Source: Acidimicrobiaceae bacterium
GTDB lineage: Bacteria > Actinomycetota > Acidimicrobiia > Acidimicrobiales > RAAP-2
Length of the DNA stretch: 63,900 nt
Direction: 5' to 3'
NCBI GenBank assembly: GCA_027355725.1
Contig: DAIEHI010000096.1
Span: forward strand, 1-63,900
Shown: piece by piece, positions 1-7,997 of the stretch
Layout of the letters: every line of letters begins with the position of its first letter
Numbering within the stretch: position 1 is the stretch's first letter
Program-made: the position numbers and the translations under genes
Notes under the pieces: model-generated
Databases searched by the model: none
The model's input: the letters and a program-made list of their open reading frames with translations, nothing else
What the model was told of the DNA's origin: nothing

Positions 1-237
1 TGGCGCGACCTGCCCCCGACACTGGTGGTCGGCGGGGGAGATGACCTCTTGGCCCCCGACGCCCGGCGGGTCGCCGCCCTCGGCCTCGAGCACGTGCGGG
101 TGCGAGAGTTCCCTGATTTTTGGCACGACTTCGCCCTCTCCGTCGGACAGTTGGCGGTCGCGGACGAGACGGCTCGCTTGATTGCGCTGCATTTTGCCAA
201 TGGCACCGGCTGGCGCGCCCGGACCCTCGCTTCGTAG
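1..237 (+). CDS. Alpha/beta hydrolase, C-terminal fragment (cut by window start)
   Basis: The reading frame is open from base 1 and ends at a TAG at 235-237, so only the last 78 residues are present. The visible part resembles the end of an alpha/beta hydrolase: a beta strand LVVGGGDD followed by LLAPDARR fits the acid residue of the triad, and FPDFWHDF fits the segment carrying the catalytic His. The nucleophile elbow lies upstream of the window, so substrate and subfamily cannot be judged. It precedes the ferredoxin-P450 genes in the same direction, about 47 bp away. The fold assignment is by pattern only. Confidence 0.5.
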   Translation, partial: WRDLPPTLVVGGGDDLLAPDARRVAALGLEHVRVREFPDFWHDFALSVGQLAVADETARLIALHFANGTGWRARTLAS

Positions 238-273
238 GCACTTACTGGGTAGTAGGGTCTCTTTATCATCACG

Positions 274-280
274 AAGGAGG
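274..280 (+). promoter_or_regulatory. Ribosome binding site of the ferredoxin gene
   Basis: AAGGAGG lies 4 nt before GTG 285. It decides the ferredoxin start, because the frame is open further upstream without such a site. Confidence 0.7.
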
Positions 281-284
281 GGTC

Positions 285-479
285 GTGCGGGTATCGATCG
301 ATACAGAGATTTGTCAAGGCCAGGGACGTTGCTTTTCAATAGCCCCGAGCATCTTTGACTTCGATGAACTGGGAAACGGTGTCGTCATTGGCGACGGGAC
401 GTTGAGTGACGAGACGTTGTCTCTCGCGCGACTCGCCCAGTCGAACTGCCCCGAGCACGCCATCTTCATCGAGGAGTAG
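285..479 (+). CDS. [3Fe-4S] ferredoxin, P450-associated
   Basis: A 64-residue ferredoxin that probably delivers electrons to the P450s encoded directly downstream (2 bp gap). The pattern is C10-QGQGR-C16 and then NCPEHA near the C-terminus, i.e. the three-cysteine CXX?XXC...CP signature of [3Fe-4S] ferredoxins encoded beside actinobacterial P450s. The variable position that replaces the fourth cysteine is Gln13. The GTG start at 285 is chosen for the AAGGAGG just upstream; the frame stays open back to about 120 but without a site. No ferredoxin reductase is encoded nearby, so that partner must lie elsewhere. Confidence 0.85.
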   Translation: MRVSIDTEICQGQGRCFSIAPSIFDFDELGNGVVIGDGTLSDETLSLARLAQSNCPEHAIFIEE

Positions 480-481
480 CA

Positions 482-1690
482 GTGGACACCAAGCCCCCCG
501 TCAAAGACTTCGCTACTGACTGGGATCACACTGATCCTCAGTGGGTGGCCGACCCCTATCCGATCTGGGAGGAGTTGCGTGGCCGTTGCCCCGTTGCTCA
601 CACCGATCGATACGGCGGTGGTTGGTTCCCCGCAACGCACGCGGGCGTCTCGACGATCGCCAAGGACACCGAGAACTTCACGAGTCGCACGGTCATCCTC
701 GGCAACGGTCGCCCCGGTGACGACGCATTGCCCGCACCGATTGGTGTGGCGCCACCCATCACGTCGGATCCACCATTTCACGCAATCGCGCGTCGCCTGC
801 TGTTACCCGCGTTCGCACCAGGTCCCATCAACGCACTCGAGCCCCAGATCAGGGCGCTGTGTCAGCGCCTCTTGGACCAACTCGGAGATCACGAGATCGT
901 CAACGGTGGCGCCGAGTACGCCCAATACATTCCACCGGGCGTCATCAAGCACATGCTCGGCTTTCCCGAGGACGACGAAGACCTCTTTCGAGAGTTCGCT
1001 CACATCATCGTTGAAGGCGTGGACCACCCCGAAGAGCAGCGCATCGAGGAATTCGCACCCATTGAGGAGTACTTCATCAAGCAGATCGAGGATCACCGCG
1101 AGAATCCGCGCGATGACCTGACGACGTATCTCTTGAACGTAGACATCGCCGGGCAGAAACTCGCGGACGAACACATCTTTGGCACCATGGTGCTCACGTT
1201 GGTGGCCGGCATCGACACCACCTGGTCGGCCATCGGCGCGTCGCTCTGGCATCTTGCGAGTCACCCCGAGGACCTCGAGCGCCTTGTCAACGAGCCGGAC
1301 CTGATGCCCGTCGCGATCGAGGAGTTCCTGCGCTTCTACGCGCCGGTGACGATGGCTCGTCTGGTCAAGCACGACATGGAGTATCTGGGTTGTCCGATGA
1401 AACAAGACGACTGGATCCTCCTCGGGTTCCCAGCGGCCAATCGTGACCCTGAGGTCTTCGAAGACGCCGACAAGTTCATCATCGATCGGGCGGAGAATCG
1501 TCACGTCGCCTTCGGTCTCGGGATCCACCGTTGCGCTGGCTCGAACCTGGCGCGCCTCGAACTGCGTGTCGCGATCGAGGAGTTCATCAAGCGTTACCCT
1601 CGCTTTGAGCTCGCCGATCCTGAAGCGGTGACCTGGGCCCAGGGACAGATTCGCGGTCCACGCAACCTACCCATTCGGATTCTCGACTAG
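482..1690 (+). CDS. Cytochrome P450, copy 1
   Basis: A 402-residue soluble bacterial P450 that would hydroxylate an unidentified substrate using electrons from the adjacent ferredoxin. The I-helix oxygen-activation motif AGIDTT is near residue 242, the ExxR motif (EFLR) near 281-284, and the heme-binding loop FGLGIHRCAG places the thiolate ligand at Cys351. The length is typical of class I P450s. GTG 482 follows the ferredoxin stop by 2 bp, so the two are surely co-transcribed. The product is strikingly similar, and identical in length, to the next P450, which indicates a recent tandem duplication. I do not recognise the CYP family with confidence. Confidence 0.9.
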   Translation: MDTKPPVKDFATDWDHTDPQWVADPYPIWEELRGRCPVAHTDRYGGGWFPATHAGVSTIAKDTENFTSRTVILGNGRPGDDALPAPIGVAPPITSDPPFHAIARRLLLPAFAPGPINALEPQIRALCQRLLDQLGDHEIVNGGAEYAQYIPPGVIKHMLGFPEDDEDLFREFAHIIVEGVDHPEEQRIEEFAPIEEYFIKQIEDHRENPRDDLTTYLLNVDIAGQKLADEHIFGTMVLTLVAGIDTTWSAIGASLWHLASHPEDLERLVNEPDLMPVAIEEFLRFYAPVTMARLVKHDMEYLGCPMKQDDWILLGFPAANRDPEVFEDADKFIIDRAENRHVAFGLGIHRCAGSNLARLELRVAIEEFIKRYPRFELADPEAVTWAQGQIRGPRNLPIRILD

Positions 1691-1722
1691 GAAGAGTCGC
1701 TGTTCGACACGTTGGGAGACAG

Positions 1723-2931
1723 ATGACCGACAAGAAGCCGGTGAAGGATTTCGCCACCGACTGGGATCACACGGATCCCAAGTGGGTCAACGACCCCTAT
1801 CCAATCTGGCAGGATCTGCGCGAGCGTTGTCCGGTGGCGCACACCGATCGATACGGGGGCGGATGGTTCCCGAGCACCCACGAAGTGGTGTCGGCGATCG
1901 CGAACGACACCGAACACTTCTCGAGCCGACTCGTCGTTGTCACGAACAACAAGTATCCCGAAGGCTCCCCACCCGCGCCGATTGGCGGTGCGCCGCCCAT
2001 TACGTCGGACCCGCCCTTTCACGCACTCGCGCGTCGACTGCTGCTGCCCGCGTTCGCACCAGGTCCCATCAATGCCCTCGAGCCGCAGATTCGCGCGCTG
2101 TGCCGTCGACACCTCGATGAGTTGAGCGGCGAGCAGATCATCGACGCCGCCTCGCAGTACGCCCAATTCATCCCACCCGGGGTCATTGCCCACATGCTCG
2201 GCTTCCCGAGCGAGGACGGCGAGATCTTTCGTGACTTCGTACACGTCGTGCTCGATCTCATCGACCTGAGCCCCGAGGTGCGCGCACCGCTGTTCGTGCC
2301 CATGGGTGAGTACTTCGATCAGCAGATCGCCGATCACGTCGCTCACCCCCGAGATGACTTGACGAGTTATCTGTTGAATGTTGAAGTAGCCGGTGAGAAG
2401 CTCTCGCCCGAGCATGTGCGCGGCACGATGGTGCTGATCTTGATTGCGGGCATCGACACCACGTGGTCGGCGATCGGCGCGTCGCTCTGGCACCTCGCAA
2501 CTCACCCCGAGGACCTGGCGCGACTCGTCAACGAGCCCGACCTGATGCCGCTCGCCATTGAGGAATTCCTGCGTTTCTACGCTCCAGTGACCATGGCCCG
2601 TCTGGTGAAAGACGACATGGAGTTCGCTGGCTGTCCCATGAAGAAGGACGATTGGATCCTCCTCGGTTTCCCCGCGGCGAACCGAGATCCCGAAGCCTTC
2701 GAAGACGCCGACAAGTTCATCATCGATCGAACCATCAATCGTCACGCCGCCTTCGGACTCGGGATCCACCGTTGCGCTGGATCGAACCTGGCGCGTCTCG
2801 AACTGCGCGTCGCGGTCGAGGAGTTCATATCGCGCTACCCGGTGTTCGAACTCGATTCGTCAAAGGACGTGACCTGGGCCCAGGGACAGGTTCGAGGACC
2901 TCGACACATCCCGCTCAGGGTGCCTGTCTAG
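1723..2931 (+). CDS. Cytochrome P450, copy 2 (tandem paralogue)
   Basis: This gene also encodes 402 residues and aligns with copy 1 nearly without gaps (start PVKDFATDWDHTDP, I-helix AGIDTTWSAIG, ExxR, heme loop with Cys351). By eye about three quarters of positions match. The differences concentrate around residues 70-90 and 170-190, regions that in P450s often shape substrate access (B-C and F-G regions), which suggests divergence in substrate rather than redundancy. Start ATG 1723 is 32 bp after copy 1. The stop is 1 bp from the stop of the convergent aminopeptidase gene. Confidence 0.9.
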   Translation: MTDKKPVKDFATDWDHTDPKWVNDPYPIWQDLRERCPVAHTDRYGGGWFPSTHEVVSAIANDTEHFSSRLVVVTNNKYPEGSPPAPIGGAPPITSDPPFHALARRLLLPAFAPGPINALEPQIRALCRRHLDELSGEQIIDAASQYAQFIPPGVIAHMLGFPSEDGEIFRDFVHVVLDLIDLSPEVRAPLFVPMGEYFDQQIADHVAHPRDDLTSYLLNVEVAGEKLSPEHVRGTMVLILIAGIDTTWSAIGASLWHLATHPEDLARLVNEPDLMPLAIEEFLRFYAPVTMARLVKDDMEFAGCPMKKDDWILLGFPAANRDPEAFEDADKFIIDRTINRHAAFGLGIHRCAGSNLARLELRVAVEEFISRYPVFELDSSKDVTWAQGQVRGPRHIPLRVPV

Positions 2932-2932
2932 T

Positions 2933-4426
2933 TCACAGTCCTAAGTTGACTGGCCCGCGCGACCACAGGTCCTTCATCCACGCTTCAATCTCGTCGGGGT
3001 CTCGCGGGAGCGCCGATGAGAGATTGGTCGCGCCCGATGCGGTGACGAGGACGTCGTCTTCAATACGAACACCAATGCCCCGGTATTCCTCGGGGACGCT
3101 CAGGTCATTCGCCTGGAAGTACAGGCCCGGCTCGACGGTGAGGACGTAGCCCTCCTCGAGGTTGCCCTGGTACAACTCATTTCGCGCGTTCGCACAGTCG
3201 TGCACGTCGATACCGAGCATGTGACTGACACCGTGCAGCGTGTAGCGCCGGTGAAGTTGGCGGTCCCGGCGCAGTGCGGTCGCGGGCTCTTCTTTCAAGA
3301 TACCGAGTTCGAACAGACCCTGGGCGAGCACGTGCATCGCGGCGTCGTTGGCCGCCATGAAGGGAACGCCTGGTCGCACCGCAGCGATACCCGCTTCTTG
3401 GGCGCGAAGGACCAGCTCATAGATTCGACGCTGCGCAGGCGTGAACGTGCCGTTGATGGGCATCGTGCGCGTGACGTCAGCGGTGTAGAGGTTGTGGCAT
3501 TCGACCCCGGCGTCGAGCAGCAGCATGTCGCCGCTTCGAACGGCGCCGTCGTTGCGCGTCCAGTGCAGGATCGTCGCGTGCGCACCACTCGCGGCAATCG
3601 TGCTGTAGCCAACGTCGTTGCCCTCGACGCGAGCCCTCAGGTTGAAGATTCCCTCGATCACCCTCTCGCCTCGACCTTCAGCCGCGGGCAGGGCACGCAC
3701 GACGTCCTCGAAGCCCTTCACCGTGTACGAGATCGCGAGTTGGAGCTGGGCAATCTCAAAGTCGTCCTTGACCAATCGGTGTTCACTCAGTACGGCTGCG
3801 AGTTGCGCGTCGTCGACGTGGGGGGCCGTGAGTGCGTCGACGTGGGCATCGAAGCCGCGAAGGGTCACCACGTCGGTGGCCGCAAGCGACTCGAGGTCCT
3901 TCGAAAGATACTCAAGAGGAGCGGTGTCGATACTGAAGTAGAGAGCGGCTTCTTCGACTCCGAGTCGCGGACCCACCCAGAGTTCTCCGTAGCGGGCGTC
4001 GGTGAAGAATTCGTGGGTGTGATGGTCACGTCGCGCCGGGACGTAGAGCGTGGACCGTGGACCGGCGGCGCTCGGTGAGATGACGAGCACTGCGTCGGGT
4101 TCATTGCAGCCCGTGAGATAGAAGAAGTCGCTGCCCGCGCGAAACGAGTAGTCGGTGTCGTTCGAACGCACCTTGGGATTACCGGTGGGGATCACCAGAG
4201 TCTTGCCGGTGAAGTGCTCACCGAGTCGTTGGCGCCGATGGGCACTGAAACTGGCGGCCGGGTGGACGTCGCTTCGCGGTGCAGAGACATCCCAGTCGCT
4301 GGTCATGTGCTCAAAGAGCACGCGCGGACACGGTGGGCGATGGGGTCCGACCCATACCCAGTGTTCGGAGATGGGATTCTCTGCAGAGACGTCGGGTTCG
4401 GGCGTTGATTGGGTGTTGTCACTCAC
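2933..4426 (-). CDS. pepP: Xaa-Pro aminopeptidase (M24B)
   Basis: Removes N-terminal residues preceding proline in the cytoplasm. It shows the AMP_N domain (first half) followed by the pita-bread M24 domain. The dinuclear metal ligands are visible in order: Asp in LLLDAG, Asp in TADVTRT, His in HGVSHMLG, Glu in TVEPGLY and Glu in GVRIEDDV. About 497 residues, long for the family because of an N-terminal tail. I place the start at GTG 4426 (VSDNTQST), since a TAAGTT element lies 7 nt upstream; a TTG at 4435 is possible. It is divergent from the enoyl-CoA hydratase gene. Confidence 0.88.
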   Translation of the reverse strand: MSDNTQSTPEPDVSAENPISEHWVWVGPHRPPCPRVLFEHMTSDWDVSAPRSDVHPAASFSAHRRQRLGEHFTGKTLVIPTGNPKVRSNDTDYSFRAGSDFFYLTGCNEPDAVLVISPSAAGPRSTLYVPARRDHHTHEFFTDARYGELWVGPRLGVEEAALYFSIDTAPLEYLSKDLESLAATDVVTLRGFDAHVDALTAPHVDDAQLAAVLSEHRLVKDDFEIAQLQLAISYTVKGFEDVVRALPAAEGRGERVIEGIFNLRARVEGNDVGYSTIAASGAHATILHWTRNDGAVRSGDMLLLDAGVECHNLYTADVTRTMPINGTFTPAQRRIYELVLRAQEAGIAAVRPGVPFMAANDAAMHVLAQGLFELGILKEEPATALRRDRQLHRRYTLHGVSHMLGIDVHDCANARNELYQGNLEEGYVLTVEPGLYFQANDLSVPEEYRGIGVRIEDDVLVTASGATNLSSALPRDPDEIEAWMKDLWSRGPVNLGL

Positions 4427-4433
4427 GGACCAC

Positions 4434-4439
4434 AACTTA
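4434..4439 (-). promoter_or_regulatory. -10 element TAAGTT of pepP
   Basis: TAAGTT on the minus strand ends 7 nt before GTG 4426, consistent with a leaderless or near-leaderless transcript. Confidence 0.45.
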
Positions 4440-4461
4440 CTAGCGAGTTCGCCTCGCGCCG

Positions 4462-4467
4462 TATGCT
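4462..4467 (+). promoter_or_regulatory. -10 element TATGCT of the enoyl-CoA hydratase gene
   Basis: TATGCT, 6 nt, then ATG 4474; there is no Shine-Dalgarno sequence. Together with the pepP element this makes a divergent promoter pair in a 47-bp gap. Confidence 0.5.
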
Positions 4468-4473
4468 CCGATA

Positions 4474-5139
4474 ATGGACATTTCAGTCAGCCAGGAGGGT
4501 GCAGTCGCGCTACTGCGATGGCACAGTGGGGAGAACCGCATCAATCTTGATTCGCTCCATCGAATCAACTCCATTCTCGATGGCCTCGAAAGCATCAATG
4601 GGCCGCTAGCGCTCGTCATGACCGGCGAGGGCAAGTTCTTCTGCAATGGACTCGACCTCGAGCGCTTCGGGAGCAACCCCGCTGAGTTCGCATCGACCCT
4701 CGATGAGATGAACCGCACGATCGGACGGATCCTGGTCTTTCCCGCCTACACCGTCGCCGCCTTGAACGGGCACACGTTTGCTGGCGGGGCGCTCCTGTCA
4801 TGCGCCTTCGACCAGCGCATCATGCGAGCGGACCGGGGCTATTGGTGCATGAACGAAGCAGAGATCGGTCTCGCACTCGATCAGCGATTGTGGTCGATCC
4901 TGGCTAATCGGTTGCCTCGCCAGACCGCGATTACTGCGGCGACCACCGCGCACCGATTCTCTGGGCCTGAGGCGCTCGCTCGAGGCATCGTTGAGAGCGT
5001 GGCGAGCGAGGAGGAACTCCTCGCTCAAGCCATTGAAATCGCGGGGCGTTACGCAAACCTTGATCGAAAGACCCTGGGCGTCCACAAGCGCTTGATCCAC
5101 GGAGCCGAGGCGGAATTCCTCGGCTTTCGATCCTTGTAA
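4474..5139 (+). CDS. Enoyl-CoA hydratase/isomerase family protein
   Basis: A 221-residue crotonase-fold protein. FFCNGLDLERF matches the first oxyanion-hole segment, and the segment LNGHTFAGGALLSCAFDQRIM carries the second oxyanion loop and the conserved helix. It is short for the family (about 255-270), and the Glu residues used by hydratases are not clear in HTFAGGALL and MNEAEIGL, so it may be an isomerase like eukaryotic ECI proteins or a variant. It would act on an acyl-CoA in the cytoplasm. No beta-oxidation operon surrounds it. Confidence 0.75.
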   Translation: MDISVSQEGAVALLRWHSGENRINLDSLHRINSILDGLESINGPLALVMTGEGKFFCNGLDLERFGSNPAEFASTLDEMNRTIGRILVFPAYTVAALNGHTFAGGALLSCAFDQRIMRADRGYWCMNEAEIGLALDQRLWSILANRLPRQTAITAATTAHRFSGPEALARGIVESVASEEELLAQAIEIAGRYANLDRKTLGVHKRLIHGAEAEFLGFRSL

Positions 5140-5154
5140 CTCAGAGAGCGCGGT

Positions 5155-5745
5155 TCACTTCTTGGTGAGCCGGTCGACCAGCCGCCACGCAGAGGGCAAG
5201 GCGAGTCCCGCGAGTCCCGCTTTGATCAAGTCGCCCGCGATGAACGGCGTCATACCGAGCGTGAGGGCCTTGGCGAGTGAGACGTGCAGATCGAACGCCA
5301 ACCACGGAACGGCCACCGCGTAGATCAGGAGCTCCCCGGCGATCATCGAGAGAGCGGCGCGAATGATGGTGCGGTCGTTGCCTCGCGAGGCGAGGTAGCC
5401 GAGAAACGAGCCCGCGAGCACGAAGCCGACCAGGTACCCGAAGGTCGCAGTGGGGTACCCATGGGAGTGACCGGCGAACCACGGTACGCCCGCCACGCCC
5501 GCCACGACGTAGAGGCTCATCGCGAGACTGGCGCGTCGAAGACCCAAAGCGGAACCGGCGAGCAGGACGCCGAGGGTCTGCCCGGTGATCGGAACCGGAG
5601 TGAACGAGAGGGGGATCGAGACTTGTGCGAGTACCCCGACCAGCGCGGCCGCTCCGGTGATGAGGGCGATGTCAGCAAGCAACGTGTTCGAGACCACGTC
5701 GGCGAGTACCGCGCGAGGTTGACGGGCGACAGCAACGGTTGACAT
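5155..5745 (-). CDS. bioY: Biotin ECF transporter S component BioY
   Basis: Integral membrane biotin-binding subunit of 196 residues with about six hydrophobic segments. The BioY features are visible: SIPLSFTPVPITGQTLGVLLAG near residues 45-65, and YPTATFGYLVGF in the middle. Start ATG 5745 is preceded by AGGAG. No ecfA/ecfT or bioM/bioN genes lie nearby, so it must use a shared energising module or work alone. No biotin synthesis genes are in the window. I looked for an operator upstream and found none. Confidence 0.9.
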   Translation of the reverse strand: MSTVAVARQPRAVLADVVSNTLLADIALITGAAALVGVLAQVSIPLSFTPVPITGQTLGVLLAGSALGLRRASLAMSLYVVAGVAGVPWFAGHSHGYPTATFGYLVGFVLAGSFLGYLASRGNDRTIIRAALSMIAGELLIYAVAVPWLAFDLHVSLAKALTLGMTPFIAGDLIKAGLAGLALPSAWRLVDRLTKK

Positions 5746-5841
5746 AGAAGTCTCCTAGTTGTGGAAGGTAGAGACACTTTAGGCGAGGCGTGACGGGGCG
5801 CGCCGAGAACCAAAGAACGCTCACCTTGCGCTACGCGTGGC

Positions 5842-7161
5842 TCACGAAGCGGCGCTCGGAACCAGATCAACGTATTGACGGTCACTGGAGCGCTCGAGGT
5901 GCTCTGCGGCGTCGAGGAGCCGCGATTCATTGCCCCAGGGTGCGATGAGTTGCAGCCCGATCGGCAGCCCCGAACGACTCAGACCGACGGGGACTGAAAT
6001 ACTCGGCACGCCGGTCAGGTTCACGAGGCACGACTGTCTGACGTTGGCCACGTCGACGCTGATACGTCCAGAGGGCAGTGTCACCCAGGTGTCGTTGAGC
6101 GGTGGCGCGCACGTCGGTGTCGATGGCAACGCAATGAAGTCAACCGCTTGGAGCAACCTCGCGAGTGCGCCACGGATCGCTGACCTGACTCGGTCCGCGC
6201 GCGGCACGAATCGAGCGGGTGAGAGCATGCCCGCGAGCACCAGTGCCCTCGAAGCGGGGCTCAGCGACGCGAGCAGATCATTCGACAAAAGTCCCACCTC
6301 GGCGACGATCCGTCCCAGATACGCGGCACTCGCCAACTCTGCGTTCTCAAGATGCACGGTACTGACGTGCCAACCCGCGTCTCGCATTGCCCGCTCGCAG
6401 GCGTCGGCGACCTCGGGGTCTGCGTCGTCCCAGTATGGGTCGCGCACGACACCGATACGAAGCCCGCTCCCGCTTTGGGCGCTGAGGGGGCGCTGTAACA
6501 ATGCGGAGGCGAGGACACGAGTGTCGCCGCCGTCGCGGGCGAGTAGTCCTGGTGCGCTGAAAGTGGTGGAACTACCGAAGTACCCGTCGTAGGGGACCGC
6601 GCCATAGGTGACCTTCAGACCAACGACGCCGCAGTAGGAGGCCGGAATGCGCGTCGAACCGCCGCTGTCGCTGCCGAGACTCCCCGCAACGAGCCGTGCC
6701 GCGACGCCGGCCGCACTTCCGCCCGAGGACCCCCCGGCGCAGTGCTCGAGGTTCCACGGATTCTTCATGACTCCGTACGCGGATGCGGTGCCGGTTGAAC
6801 CTATGCCGAGCTCGTGCTGGTTGGCGACGCCGACCACAATGGCGCCGGCATCACGAAGGTTTCGATACGGACCGCTCGCGCTCGCGGGGATCAAATCGAA
6901 GTGTGTCGCATTGCGTGCCGCGCGCCACGGGAGAGCGAACATGTCCTTCACGGTGAGCGGGACACCGTGCAGTGCTCCGGCGGGCGCGTGTGCGAGCGCA
7001 TCGCGACTCTCTTCATCGAAGATCACGGGGGTCGAGTTGAGCGGAGCGTCGCGCGCGTGGAGTCGTTCGAGGGTCGCCTCGAGCAACGCTACGGCGCTCA
7101 ATTCGCCTTTGCGCAGCGCCTCTGCCTGGGCGCGGAGTGTCCAGTCTTGGGGATGGCTCAT
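5842..7161 (-). CDS. Amidase signature family hydrolase
   Basis: A 439-residue amidase with the Ser-cisSer-Lys triad context: Lys in LTVKDMFALP near residue 78, the glycine/serine-rich block CAGGSSGGSAAGVAARL, and the nucleophile region GSDSGGSTRIPASYCG. The family hydrolyses linear amides and includes GatA, AtzE and allophanate hydrolase. Its start codon overlaps the stop of the small gene at 7158-7349 by 4 bp (ATGA), so the two are translationally coupled. A small coupled partner is known for GatA (GatC) and AtzE (AtzG). The rest of a GatCAB operon is absent, so catabolic rather than tRNA-linked use is more likely. Substrate unknown. Confidence 0.85.
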   Translation of the reverse strand: MSHPQDWTLRAQAEALRKGELSAVALLEATLERLHARDAPLNSTPVIFDEESRDALAHAPAGALHGVPLTVKDMFALPWRAARNATHFDLIPASASGPYRNLRDAGAIVVGVANQHELGIGSTGTASAYGVMKNPWNLEHCAGGSSGGSAAGVAARLVAGSLGSDSGGSTRIPASYCGVVGLKVTYGAVPYDGYFGSSTTFSAPGLLARDGGDTRVLASALLQRPLSAQSGSGLRIGVVRDPYWDDADPEVADACERAMRDAGWHVSTVHLENAELASAAYLGRIVAEVGLLSNDLLASLSPASRALVLAGMLSPARFVPRADRVRSAIRGALARLLQAVDFIALPSTPTCAPPLNDTWVTLPSGRISVDVANVRQSCLVNLTGVPSISVPVGLSRSGLPIGLQLIAPWGNESRLLDAAEHLERSSDRQYVDLVPSAAS

Positions 7162-7349
7162 GACGTCTTGGGTGCGTGGCGCAAGTCGAGCCCGAGCGCC
7201 GGGAACTTCTCGAGATCAATGTGATCCAGCGCATCAAGTTGACCGAGCGCCCCTATGTAGACCAATTCGATCAGTTCCAGATCGTCGTCACCGACTTCAA
7301 TCCCCGACTGGCGGTATGTACGTCGCGCCCACTCTTGGAATTCATTCAT
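7158..7349 (-). CDS. Small amidase partner, AtzG/GatC-like candidate
   Basis: A 63-residue acidic helical protein starting MNEFQEWARRTYRQSG. Its C-terminal half, LGQLDALDHIDLEKFPALGLD, ends in a proline-containing tail like those of GatC and AtzG (DUF4089) proteins, which wrap around their amidase. The coupling to the amidase (ATGA overlap) is the strongest argument. Length matches AtzG (about 65-70 residues). Start ATG 7349 has a weak AAAGAG site; the frame stays open upstream to 7418. Homology is inferred from pattern and context only. Confidence 0.5.
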   Translation of the reverse strand: MNEFQEWARRTYRQSGIEVGDDDLELIELVYIGALGQLDALDHIDLEKFPALGLDLRHAPKTS

Positions 7350-7499
7350 TGAACTCTTTCCCACTTTCGTGGGGGTCGAGACCACCCTTCCCCCACCGCA
7401 AATCGATGCTATCCACATCCGGGGCTCAAACAGGTGAGGCGAGGACTTCGTGACGAGAGCGAGCGTCGCTACCGTGAATACGGTTGAATGGGGTTGACC

Positions 7500-7997
7500 A
7501 TGGGCGCAGAATCACGACTTCTCGAACTCGACCTCGTTCTCGGCGTGAGAGCCCAACCCGTCGCCAACTATCGGGTGGCAGTCGCATCGGGCTCACTGCT
7601 CTTCGTGTCTGGTCACGGCCCGGTGCACGCTAACGGGGCGATGCTTCAAGGCAAGGTCGGAGACTTGCTTACCTTCGAGCAGGGTTATGACGCGGCTCGA
7701 CTCGTTGGAATGGGCTTGCTCTCTACGCTGCGGGCGGAGCTTGGTTCACTCGACCGAGTGACTCGCGTCGTGAAAGTGCTGGGCATGGTCAACTGCGCAC
7801 CGGGTTTTAACCGCATGCCCGAGGTGATCGACGGTTGTTCTGACCTTTTGTTTGATGTCTTTGGCAAGGAGCGTGGGCGTCACGCTCGTTCCGCGATCGG
7901 GGTGGCGGAACTGCCCTTTGACATACCCGTCGAGATTGAGATGATCTGTGAGTTCGAGGGCGTCTGGTTCGACACCGGTGATAGAACGTCCAGATGA
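7500..7997 (+). CDS. RidA (YjgF/YER057c/UK114) family protein
   Basis: About 165 residues. The family signature is the C-terminal ARSAIGVAELPFDIPVEIEM, whose Arg binds the carboxylate of imine substrates in deaminating RidA proteins. The middle VLGMVNCAPGFNRMPEVIDG is typical of the longer RidA subgroup. ATG 7500 is chosen for the upstream GGGG; ATG 7488 is possible. It overlaps the downstream hydrolase gene by 4 bp (ATGA) and diverges from the amidase operon. A RidA/hydrolase pair recalls rutC-rutD of pyrimidine degradation, but no rutA or rutB is visible here. Confidence 0.85.
   Translation: MGAESRLLELDLVLGVRAQPVANYRVAVASGSLLFVSGHGPVHANGAMLQGKVGDLLTFEQGYDAARLVGMGLLSTLRAELGSLDRVTRVVKVLGMVNCAPGFNRMPEVIDGCSDLLFDVFGKERGRHARSAIGVAELPFDIPVEIEMICEFEGVWFDTGDRTSR

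Noticed and set aside
1687-2769. Long open frame (360 codons) antisense to the second P450 gene; a similar one at 803-1528 antisense to the first
   Set aside because: Mirror of GC-rich codon use; the sense frames carry all P450 motifs and the antisense products show no family pattern.
5746-5841. Possible biotin-responsive operator before bioY
   Set aside because: No palindrome of the BioQ/BirA type was visible in the gap.
7158-7161. GatCAB tRNA amidotransferase reading of the amidase and its small partner
   Set aside because: No gatB is nearby and the amidase lacks the usual operon context, so a catabolic AtzE-like role fits better; GatA cannot be fully excluded without a tree.
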